A stretch of DNA of 23,431 nucleotides. Source: a virus. Below, piece by piece: positions 17,067-22,901 of this stretch. Numbering within the stretch: position 1 is the first letter of the stretch; each line of letters opens with the position of its first letter. The DNA is taken from positions 1 to 23,431 of the IMG/VR virus record IMGVR_UViG_3300043413_000122; one strand, written 5' to 3'. The notes beneath the pieces are model-generated. The model was given only the letters and a program-made list of their open reading frames with translations, ran no database searches and had not been told where the DNA came from. Both the position numbers and the translations under genes were made by a program.

Positions 17067-17360
17067 ATGGAAGGAATGTATCAATTTGGCGTCTGGCATG
17101 AAGGTGGGCATCAGACTGTCCATGGACTGCCGATTTTGAAACATCTGCTGCAATCCCTTAAGGGAGAAGTGATGGTGCGCTACATTTGTCGTGCGGACAC
17201 GCCATGCACCCTGTTTCTGACCATCAAGGATGGCGTGCCATACCAGAAGTTCAAGGAAGGCACTCCGCCGCTGGATTGGCAATGGTTAGAGAACTCCATC
17301 CTCCCCCTTTCTGCCTCATCTCAGCCACTGGCCATGATTAAGCGGCTGGCATTGCGCTAA
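17067..17360 (+). CDS. Unknown 97 aa protein between the two cargo slots
   Basis: Starts MEGMYQFGVWHEGGHQTVHG; AGAGGG lies close ahead of the first ATG, and GGAAGGA runs into the second Met (M4), so either could be used. No membrane segment. Contains an RYICRADTPCTLFLTIKDG stretch with two cysteines six residues apart. GC content is intermediate between the AT-rich cargo and the phage genes. It lies on the plus strand opposite to the tail genes. The minus-strand alternative over the same DNA has no ribosome site and looks less coding. No family was recognised; it could be another moron. Confidence 0.5.
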   Translation: MEGMYQFGVWHEGGHQTVHGLPILKHLLQSLKGEVMVRYICRADTPCTLFLTIKDGVPYQKFKEGTPPLDWQWLENSILPLSASSQPLAMIKRLALR

Positions 17361-17423
17361 AAACAAGCTCCACCCGCCAACACCACCAGTACCTCCCTAC
17401 AGGTAATCTTGACCACTATGGCA

Positions 17424-17491
17424 TTCTGATCAGAATCAGATATGCCCCATGGTAAAGGGATGGCAAGATATCGGGGCTTATGACGAATTTC
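17424..17491 (-). promoter_or_regulatory. Diverged second copy of the tape-measure upstream region, with late-promoter-like element
   Basis: By eye about three quarters of positions from 17421 to about 17495 match 14958-15033 (shared GCATTC, TCAGATAT, CCCCATG, TAAAGGG, CGAATT/TGAATT blocks). It retains TTAT-GACGAA-TTTC (17478-17491), 23 nt from a TACCAT -10-like hexamer (plus-strand 17449-17454), but the tape-measure start codon is replaced by ATAGTG. Any minus transcript would run antisense through the 97 aa gene. Confidence 0.55.
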
Positions 17492-17518
17492 AGATGCATT
17501 TCACAAGAGGATTTTGAG

Positions 17519-17752
17519 TTGCTTTATTTTTTAATTTTCATACTAGCTTTTGTTTTATGGCACCTTGTTGCAAGAAAAAAACGGTCTCAAACCCGCACTG
17601 CAAACATAAACAGAATAAAAAACTCGCAGACTGAAAAGTCTCACTACACATATCTCGGTGAAGAAGATCCTGTACATCGACCTCATCGATACGAACGCTG
17701 CTCAGAAACTGGGCGTAAAAAAAGAGTTTATCTGGATGAATATGATGATTAA
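17519..17752 (+). CDS. Small signal-anchor membrane protein in the second cargo slot
   Basis: A TTG start at 17519 with a strong AAGAGGA ribosome site 7 nt upstream gives a 77 aa protein that begins directly with a hydrophobic helix (LYFLIFILAFVLWHLVA) followed by KKRSQTR, a classic N-in signal anchor with a positive cytoplasmic flank. The remaining ~50 residues are charged and soluble (GEEDPVHRPHRYERCSETGR) and end in DEYDD. An in-frame ATG at 17480 would add 13 residues but has no ribosome site and lies inside the duplicated promoter element. AT-rich, opposite to the tail genes, terminated by terminator B. Function unknown. Confidence 0.65.
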   Translation: MLYFLIFILAFVLWHLVARKKRSQTRTANINRIKNSQTEKSHYTYLGEEDPVHRPHRYERCSETGRKKRVYLDEYDD

Positions 17753-17776
17753 CTCTGCAACTATTAGATAGATTAA

Positions 17777-17797
17777 ACGACGGGTCTCCCCGCCGTT
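17777..17797. terminator. Terminator B, bidirectional: tail tube operon and small membrane gene
   Basis: ACGACGGG and CCCGCCGT form an 8-bp stem with one mismatch and a TCTC loop. On the minus strand it follows the tail tube stop by about 14 nt and is followed by TTTAAT; on the plus strand it follows the small membrane gene by 24 nt. It is a near copy of terminator A. Confidence 0.7.
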
Positions 17798-17810
17798 CTG
17801 CTATGCAGCA

Positions 17811-18560
17811 TCACACTGTGACCGGCCGATCCACGTAGAAGGGGGCGGTCTCGCCGTCCAGTGCCAACAACTCCCCTTCTAGCTCGATCTCGATGGGCTT
17901 GTCGCTGAGGAAGTCCACCGCCTTCTTGGGTGCAAGCGAGGCGCGGGGCACCGTCAGGGTAATGGACTCGCCACCGATCACGCTGCGCCCGTCCAGAACC
18001 AGCTTGGCTTTCACCTCCGGCTGCACATTGCCGGCGATTCGCGAACCGGTAACGGCGTTATAGCTGGCACTCACAGTCACCGGCCCACCGTCTGCCACGG
18101 TGCCCGCCTTGGTAGCGCGCAGCAGCCCCAGAGCATAGTTGATCTCGAAATCGGTACCAAGCACCAGAGTGGTAGCACCCTCTTTCACCACCAGGCCGGT
18201 GGCCGAGAGGTTGGTCTTGCCGAGTGACAACCATTTCGGATGGGCCGGCAGGGTCAGCGGGACCTCGGTCAGGGTCCCCGCCCCCTGGTTGATAGGGCTC
18301 TCCAGCCCCATAAAGGCAGCAGCCAGCAGGACTGGCGGGATCTCGCTGGTCTTGATGGTGACAGTGGCGGGCTTGGGTACGAAGTAGGTCTCCCGTGCCT
18401 GACCCAGCTTACCCTTGCGCTTGCTCGGAATGCTGATCTTCTCGCTGTCCGGTTTGACCTCCAGGCTGTTGACGTCCACCGGGCCTATCACCCCGTTCGA
18501 CACGTTGTTGGTGAAGGTCTCGATATAGAGATCCCCTTCCAGGTGCAATGTTTCGCTCAT
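17811..18560 (-). CDS. Phage tail tube protein
   Basis: A 249 aa protein starting MSETLHLEGDLYIETFTNNV. It is the subunit that stacks into the non-contractile tail tube. It is beta-rich, with a central GLLRATKAGTVADGGPVTVS region and a C-terminus SDKPIEIELEGELLALDGE. Assigned from its place after the gp36/gp37-type genes and before the tape measure, its length and its fold-like pattern; no sheath gene is present. Start overlaps the previous stop (TGATG). A diverged fragment of its 3' end lies at 16823-16983. The tail assembly chaperone usually found between tube and tape measure is not seen. Confidence 0.8.
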   Translation of the reverse strand: MSETLHLEGDLYIETFTNNVSNGVIGPVDVNSLEVKPDSEKISIPSKRKGKLGQARETYFVPKPATVTIKTSEIPPVLLAAAFMGLESPINQGAGTLTEVPLTLPAHPKWLSLGKTNLSATGLVVKEGATTLVLGTDFEINYALGLLRATKAGTVADGGPVTVSASYNAVTGSRIAGNVQPEVKAKLVLDGRSVIGGESITLTVPRASLAPKKAVDFLSDKPIEIELEGELLALDGETAPFYVDRPVTV

Positions 18561-19006
18561 CAGCGTTCTCCCTTGAATTTCACTGTCGTCTTGAAAGCAA
18601 GGGGCAGATACGCCACCCCGCCCTTATAGCTCGGCCGAACCGATGCGGTTTCACGCCGAAAGGTACTGTCTCCGCAGGCCCGCCCAGCAACGGCCTGCAG
18701 CATCCGCCCCATCCACACACCAGCGCAGGCCTCCTTCGGGCTGGCGCGATGCACCAGCACCAACAGCCAGACCTGATCGAACGCGCTTTGCCGCCCCGAC
18801 TGGGTGGTGTCGCTCTCCCGTTCGCCCTGGTAAATCACATGGATGGCCGGGGTGTGCTGACCCAGGTTAGCCACCGCATCCAGGTCGGTGGCCACAAACA
18901 CCTCCTTGAGCCCTTTCACCTTCAATGGCAGCAGCAGTTCGCGCAGCCACTCACCAGCCGCCAGGTAGTCGAGCTCGGGGGATGAAGTGCTGGCTTGAGT
19001 GCTCAT
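18560..19006 (-). CDS. DUF1834 / Mu gp37-type tail completion protein
   Basis: A 148 aa protein, MSTQASTSSPELDYLAAGEW. It matches the Mu gp37/DUF1834 type by pattern: an N-terminal helix (YLAAGEWLRELLLPLKV), a central AIHVIYQGER strand and the FDQVWLLVLVHRAS strand. Family members probably cap or complete the tail at the head end; that role is inferred. Coupled by ATGA to the gp36-type gene and by TGATG to the tail tube gene. Confidence 0.75.
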   Translation of the reverse strand: MSTQASTSSPELDYLAAGEWLRELLLPLKVKGLKEVFVATDLDAVANLGQHTPAIHVIYQGERESDTTQSGRQSAFDQVWLLVLVHRASPKEACAGVWMGRMLQAVAGRACGDSTFRRETASVRPSYKGGVAYLPLAFKTTVKFKGER

Positions 19007-19419
19007 AGAAAGCCCCCACTGCTTCGGCCAAAGACACGGCCATCAGAGTGCAACTGGGCCAGGTTCTGGCTCTCCACCTGCTCACCATCGACCGCCAGGC
19101 CCAACGCCAGCTCTCCCTTGCCCACCAACTTGAGGAAGGCCAAGGCAGCCTCGTTGCGCTTGGCGATCTGCTCCGGTGCCTGTTCGCCATAGAGGCGGTG
19201 ACGGGCAATATCGGCGCAGATAGGTACCAGGGCACTCGGGGTATGGGCCAGCGGCAAGGGGTAGCGCCCAGCCAGGTAGCCATCGATCAAGGCTCCGGCG
19301 TCCTGCAGGGCGATGGTGATGGCAGGCTGATCCAGCTCGCCGGTCGGCGTCATGGCGAGGCGCAGCAGCTCCGCCTCGCCAAACCGGATCACCATGTCAT
19401 TGATGCTGGCGTAGCTCAT
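19003..19419 (-). CDS. DUF1320 / Mu gp36-type head-tail connector protein
   Basis: A 138 aa protein with the characteristic MSYASINDMVIRFGEAELLR opening, then AGALIDGYLAGRYPLP and ICADIARHRLYG, the conserved blocks of the DUF1320 (Mu gp36) family, thought to be a head-completion/adaptor protein at the neck. ATGA overlaps on both sides place it in the translationally coupled neck gene cluster. Confidence 0.88.
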   Translation of the reverse strand: MSYASINDMVIRFGEAELLRLAMTPTGELDQPAITIALQDAGALIDGYLAGRYPLPLAHTPSALVPICADIARHRLYGEQAPEQIAKRNEAALAFLKLVGKGELALGLAVDGEQVESQNLAQLHSDGRVFGRSSGGFL

Positions 19420-19712
19420 TTGCCCTTACCCTTACCACTGGCGGGCTTGGCAGCAGGCACCTTGCTTTGGGGCTCTGTGCTCAGGCCACCCATTGCTGCG
19501 TCCAGCACCCCGCCCGTCTGAGGTGGGTCAGCTGGCGAAGGCTCGGCATCCTCAGCCAGCCGCACGACCACCAGACGCGGATCGGCCTCCAGGGTCTCGC
19601 ACTGCAGAGGCGACACCGCCATCTCAGACTTGCCTGGATCAATCGCCAAGCCCGCTCGGAAATAGACCTGACGAAGCGTTGATGTAATGCCAACTCGAAT
19701 AGCCTGTTCCAT
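19416..19712 (-). CDS. Mu gp35-position small protein with low-complexity tail
   Basis: A 98 aa protein, MEQAIRVGITSTLRQVYFRA, with GAGGG 9 nt upstream; another ATG six bases earlier is in a different frame. The first ~50 residues look folded; the last ~45 are Pro/Ala/Gly/Lys-rich and end SGKGKGK, so disordered. It occupies the place of Mu gp35 between capsid and gp36. The family match is by position and size more than by sequence; function unknown. Confidence 0.7.
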   Translation of the reverse strand: MEQAIRVGITSTLRQVYFRAGLAIDPGKSEMAVSPLQCETLEADPRLVVVRLAEDAEPSPADPPQTGGVLDAAMGGLSTEPQSKVPAAKPASGKGKGK

Positions 19713-19749
19713 CTCATATTTCCCTCTGTCTCGTTCACTCCAGGATCCT

Positions 19750-19810
19750 GTTTAAACGAGGGTTAAACACCCGCACTGGCTCGTTTAACCTCGCCGTTAA
19801 ACAGCACGGG
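19750..19810. repeat. Cluster of four GTTTAAC / GTTAAAC repeats after the capsid gene
   Basis: GTTTAAAC (19750-19757), GTTAAAC (19762-19768), GTTTAAC (19783-19789) and GTTAAAC (19796-19802) alternate in orientation. They can pair as CGAGGGTTAAAC with GTTTAACCTCG, or through the flanking CACCCG/CGGGTG. There is no T-run, so this is not a normal terminator. Confidence 0.55.
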
Positions 19811-19814
19811 TGGC

Positions 19815-20723
19815 TTACAGATAGTCAGCCACCACCAGCTTCAGCTTGCCCTTGAGCTCGTTGCTGCTGCTATCAGAGAGCTCCCGCTCCAGCATCCGGG
19901 TTGCCAGCTTCTCAAGGGAAGGCGGTACAACCAGCAGGGTGGGTTTCACACCAAGCTTGCGGCCGCCATCCGCCTGAAACTCCCGCATCCTGGAGAAGGC
20001 ATCCCACAGGTTGTCGGGGGTGAGCGCCCGCTTGTTGGCAAACGCCAGCTGCCAGAAACCAAAGCCAGCGGCATCGCGGCAGTCCACCCCGTAGCGGAAC
20101 TCCTTGCGAGTGAACACGGCTTCATCATCGATCTTGGTCATGGCGATAAGCTGCGGCGCCTTGCGCTCCTGGAAGATGATGGGCTTGAGGGCGCGGCTGG
20201 TATCGAGCAGGAACCAGGGCTCACCGGCATAGGCGCCATCCACCACCAGGTTGGCGCTCATTACCGGGGTACCGGTGCCATCGGCTTTGGGATAGACGGG
20301 GTGATCGGTGTCGAAGAAATACTGAGCGTCGTAGCATGGCGTGGTGAAGCCAGCCCCGAGCAGGCCGAAGCAGAGCTCGTCGGGATGTACCCCTGCCGCC
20401 AGACCCATCTCCTGAAACAGGGGGGCATAGATACCCAGCTCGTCATCCTCGATATCGTTGCGATCCACCCCCACGGTGGCCTCGAAGTCTTCGTTGACGA
20501 TTTGGTAACCGTGCGCCTTCATTGACTCGATCACCCGATCCCCGACCCACTTGCGCAGACTGGGAAACTTGCCGAGCCAGCCATAGGTATTGGATTTGGT
20601 GGTCGATTTGATGACGGTCGCGATCTCGGTGTATTGGGTCGGCGCCTCCCCCTTTGCGTCTTCAAAGTTCTTCTTGAAGCCGGTGAAGAGGGACTGCAGC
20701 AACGCAGTTGTAATGATGGCCAT
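19815..20723 (-). CDS. Major capsid protein (Mu gpT type)
   Basis: A 302 aa protein, close to the ~305 aa of Mu gpT, starting MAIITTALLQSLFTGFKKNF. It forms the icosahedral head. Typical features: TTKSNTYGWLGKFPSLRKWV, the VGVDRNDIEDDELGIY segment and a FDTDHPVYP segment, all recognisable Mu-type capsid blocks. AAGGA lies 8 nt from the ATG. It follows the protease/scaffold gene after an 80-nt gap holding a large hairpin. Confidence 0.92.
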   Translation of the reverse strand: MAIITTALLQSLFTGFKKNFEDAKGEAPTQYTEIATVIKSTTKSNTYGWLGKFPSLRKWVGDRVIESMKAHGYQIVNEDFEATVGVDRNDIEDDELGIYAPLFQEMGLAAGVHPDELCFGLLGAGFTTPCYDAQYFFDTDHPVYPKADGTGTPVMSANLVVDGAYAGEPWFLLDTSRALKPIIFQERKAPQLIAMTKIDDEAVFTRKEFRYGVDCRDAAGFGFWQLAFANKRALTPDNLWDAFSRMREFQADGGRKLGVKPTLLVVPPSLEKLATRMLERELSDSSSNELKGKLKLVVADYL

Positions 20724-20774
20724 AGCGGTGTTCCTTCTCTGGATAAACAGGTTGGTCTGGCGGTCGCGTTCGTC

Positions 20775-20800
20775 CGATTACGCCGCTGCGCGGCTAATCG
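20775..20800. repeat. REP-like hairpin between scaffold and capsid genes
   Basis: CGATTA-C-GCCGC-TGC-GCGGC-TAATCG forms an 11-bp stem with one bulged C and a 3-nt loop. Its composition resembles the extragenic palindromic (REP-type) elements dispersed in gammaproteobacterial chromosomes. No T-run follows on either strand. Confidence 0.6.
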
Positions 20801-20803
20801 CAC

Positions 20804-21358
20804 CTACCGGCCTTTTGCCTTGGCAAACTCTTCGTAACTGATACCGAGCTGGTCGGCTGCGTACTTGTCATCCGCCGAGAGCACCGCATTCCCCGCTCGA
20901 TCGGGCAGGGTCACTTGGGTGGTCTGGCTGGCGGCCAGTGCGGCAATCGCCGGACGGGGTTCCAGCAGAGCCTTTAGCGCTGCCACCCCCTTCTGGGCAG
21001 CGTAGGCGGTCAGGTACTCCTCTTCGGCGGCCACCACCTTGCCCTGGGTGCGGGCTTCCTTGATCAGGGTCGCGGCATCCGTGGTTTCGACCTTGGCGCT
21101 TAAGCTCGCCACCTGAGTCACCAGGGCGTTATAGGTTTCCACCGGCACATACTTGGCCAGGTCAATCTGGCCACCCTCTTGTACCGGTTGGGCCTTGAGG
21201 GCGGCCAAGGCGGCTTCGGCGCTGGCGGTCTTGCCTGCCGCGCTTTTCAGAGTGTCGAGGGCCGACAGTGCAGCCTGCCCCTGTTCGGTGGTGAGCTCGC
21301 TGCCCTCCTCCACCTGAATGCCTAGCTTGGCCAGCAGGGCGAGCATTGCCTCGTTCAT
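20804..21358 (-). CDS. Nested scaffold protein (Mu gpZ-like) from an internal in-frame start
   Basis: The ATG at 21358 lies inside the protease gene, in frame, preceded by a near-perfect AAGGAG ribosome site 6 nt upstream. It would give a 184 aa protein starting MNEAMLALLAKLGIQVEEGS, equal to the scaffold half alone. In Mu and other phages the same gene makes protease (I) and scaffold (Z) this way. The strength of the internal site compared with the main start argues for more scaffold than protease, as assembly needs. Confidence 0.8.
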   Translation of the reverse strand: MNEAMLALLAKLGIQVEEGSELTTEQGQAALSALDTLKSAAGKTASAEAALAALKAQPVQEGGQIDLAKYVPVETYNALVTQVASLSAKVETTDAATLIKEARTQGKVVAAEEEYLTAYAAQKGVAALKALLEPRPAIAALAASQTTQVTLPDRAGNAVLSADDKYAADQLGISYEEFAKAKGR

Positions 21359-21958
21359 GGGTCTCTCCTTAGGTACAGTGGCCAACTGGCCGGGTTGATT
21401 GGTCTTGGGGGGTAAGGCACTGAGAGCGGCCAGCGCCTGCATGCCCACCACACCAGGATCATTGGTGATGGCAGTCATGCGCAGCTCCAGCGGGCGCCCG
21501 AGGGCGTCATAGGGGAAAACGGCTGACAGGAAGCGGTACTCTTTGGCAGCCACCAGGGCAGAGGCGCGATCGGTCCAGCGCGGCTTGATAAAGAGGCCCT
21601 GCCCTTCGCGCCACTCAATTTCGTCGGCGTTGTACCAGCCAGCCGCTGGGGCAGGCTGGCCGTTCTGGTCCGTCTTGAGGGTCTGGTGGTCGTAATCTAT
21701 CAGGATGTCTTGCCCAAGGGCTTTGGCACGGGCAATCAGGGCAGCAGCGATCTGCCCGTCCAGTTGCCAGTGACCACTCGCCACATCGAATGGGCGACCA
21801 TCACGGGCCTTGAAGGGGCCGACCGGCAGCAGCTGGTACCAGCCATCGCCTTGAGGAGTGAGTTGCGCATCGAGCACCGCCAGCCGCTCCCCGCTGACGG
21901 GGTTGGCTTGGAGGATGGCCACGAAAGGCGCTGAGTATGGGGTCTTGGATATGTTCAT
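20804..21958 (-). CDS. Mu I-type prohead protease with C-terminal scaffold
   Basis: A 384 aa protein. The N-terminal ~190 residues are the protease (WYQLLPVGPFKARDGRPFDV, ILIDYDHQTL, YRFLSAVFPYDALGRPLELR), which matures the prohead by cutting the scaffold. The C-terminal half is Ala/Gln/Lys-rich and helical, the scaffold. The start MNISKTPYSA at 21958 is preferred to an in-frame ATG at 21979; neither has a ribosome site, and the upstream promoter element would start transcription almost at the 21958 codon. The scaffold half has its own start at 21358. Confidence 0.88.
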   Translation of the reverse strand: MNISKTPYSAPFVAILQANPVSGERLAVLDAQLTPQGDGWYQLLPVGPFKARDGRPFDVASGHWQLDGQIAAALIARAKALGQDILIDYDHQTLKTDQNGQPAPAAGWYNADEIEWREGQGLFIKPRWTDRASALVAAKEYRFLSAVFPYDALGRPLELRMTAITNDPGVVGMQALAALSALPPKTNQPGQLATVPKERPMNEAMLALLAKLGIQVEEGSELTTEQGQAALSALDTLKSAAGKTASAEAALAALKAQPVQEGGQIDLAKYVPVETYNALVTQVASLSAKVETTDAATLIKEARTQGKVVAAEEEYLTAYAAQKGVAALKALLEPRPAIAALAASQTTQVTLPDRAGNAVLSADDKYAADQLGISYEEFAKAKGR

Positions 21959-21980
21959 GCCGCCATAGTGCGGCGGCATG
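21956..21980. repeat. Inverted repeat over the protease start codon
   Basis: CATGCCGCC and GGCGGCATG are perfect 9-bp arms around a 7-bp spacer; the left arm contains the ATG at 21958. If transcription starts upstream it would form a start-masking hairpin; if it starts near 21958, only the DNA palindrome matters. Confidence 0.6.
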
Positions 21981-22007
21981 AAGGGGGATGGGTTTATGGT
22001 GGGTTAA
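21965..22007 (-). promoter_or_regulatory. Mu C-type late promoter candidate (P_I equivalent) for the head operon
   Basis: Plus-strand TTAT-GGTGGG-TTAA (21994-22007), flanked by GGG (21990-21992), is 23 nt from ATAGTG (21965-21970), which reads CACTAT as a minus-strand -10. The same geometry occurs at the tape measure promoter. Mu has a C-dependent late promoter directly ahead of gene I. The predicted transcription start falls at about 21958. Confidence 0.5.
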
Positions 22008-22016
22008 TGAACAATT

Positions 22017-22553
22017 TCATTTTATGCTATTTTCAATTCCACTTCCCATCCTCAATGAGACTAGATTCAAAGTTTTTGTCCCATCGGGCCAGATATAAAA
22101 CACAGAGAATTTATCTAAAGCATCCTTCAACAATCCGATATCGATTATATTATTTGGAACCAGAACCTTAAATGAGGAGGAAATTACATTGCCACTCAAT
22201 GTACTGTTTTCAATGAAGTCAAATTCACTCAGTTCATTTTTCAACTGAGAGTACCCTCCAATTAGTCGAGAGACCCCTCTTTTAACATCCCCAACAAATA
22301 CAACACCTAAAGACAAAACATACACATAAGACAACAAGTCAATACTATCAGCCTTGTTTTCTTTTTCATTAGATGGGACAAGGTAAGTTTTAGATTCCCC
22401 ATGAACATCGGAGTGATATAGAGTCAAATTGTATGTAGGTGTAGTAATACCTTCATATACCTTATCCAAGCTATCAAGCCATTGCGCAGAGGAATATAAC
22501 AAACCTATTCCAAATACAGCAGCAATCTTCGTTATTTTAAACTTTGCAAACAC
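22017..22553 (-). CDS. AT-rich putative membrane protein of unknown function (moron-like)
   Basis: A 178 aa protein from a GTG start with AGGAG 6 nt upstream. N-terminal KFKITKIAAVFGIGLLYSSA is a signal-anchor or signal peptide-like helix; a second hydrophobic segment lies at about 72-90 (LLSYVYVLSLGVVFVGDV). The C-terminal half is soluble and mixed. Base composition is far more AT-rich than the phage head genes. It ends about 10 nt before the late-promoter element of the protease gene, so it is likely transcribed separately. No family was recognised; superinfection exclusion or lysogenic conversion is possible but not shown. Confidence 0.7.
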   Translation of the reverse strand: MFAKFKITKIAAVFGIGLLYSSAQWLDSLDKVYEGITTPTYNLTLYHSDVHGESKTYLVPSNEKENKADSIDLLSYVYVLSLGVVFVGDVKRGVSRLIGGYSQLKNELSEFDFIENSTLSGNVISSSFKVLVPNNIIDIGLLKDALDKFSVFYIWPDGTKTLNLVSLRMGSGIENSIK

Positions 22554-22750
22554 TAATATCTCCTAACCCACCAATGATTTTGGTAGAAGCTTATAGTTAT
22601 AACCGCACCACAATAACCGACACTCTATATTCCATAATCTCTCAAAATTGGACCTGTTTGTGACTATGGTATCACGTTTAATCTCCCAACTTGATGACTT
22701 TACAATCAGTAAAAAACACGCTATTACTTGTGTGCCGCTGTATCTGTGGA

Positions 22751-22898
22751 GAGCGGTGTAAGGCTGATCCGGTTGTGCCGGTCAGTACCCGCTCTGAGCC
22801 AGTCAGGCCGACGGGACTTCAACTTGAACCGAAGTCCGTCCGGCCATCATCCAATCCATACCGTGACGGACTTCAATATCAAACTGATTGAGGTCACG
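22751..22898 (+). promoter_or_regulatory. Structured leader of the HNH gene with alternative hairpins
   Basis: Segment 1 (22806-22820) can pair with segment 2 (22831-22845) over about 14 bp with small bulges and a 10-nt loop. Segment 2 (GAAGTCCGTC, 22831-22840) is also perfectly complementary to segment 3 (GACGGACTTC, 22865-22874). CGTGAC (22862-22867), overlapping segment 3, can pair with GTCACG (22893-22898), which covers part of the GAGGT ribosome site. The rest of the gap 22554-22750 is AT-rich with no convincing gene. Confidence 0.45.
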
Positions 22899-22901
22899 AC
22901 C

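Noticed and set aside
17037-17282. Minus-strand frame of 81 codons as a possible tail chaperone
   Set aside because: It needs a TTG start without a ribosome site and does not resemble tail chaperones; the plus-strand frame is the better candidate.
14955-17810. CRISPR array or tRNA-type attachment site as an explanation for the repeats here
   Set aside because: The repeats are long, diverged, present only twice and recognisable as gene and promoter borders; no tRNA-like sequence or regular spacer pattern is seen.
22728-22901. N-terminal extension of the HNH endonuclease
   Set aside because: The DNA forms strong hairpins and the translation does not look like protein; a good ribosome site precedes the ATG at 22902.
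22554-22901. Retron or other reverse-transcriptase-linked non-coding RNA
   Set aside because: The region is structured, but no reverse transcriptase gene is in the window and no typical retron RNA features are recognised.
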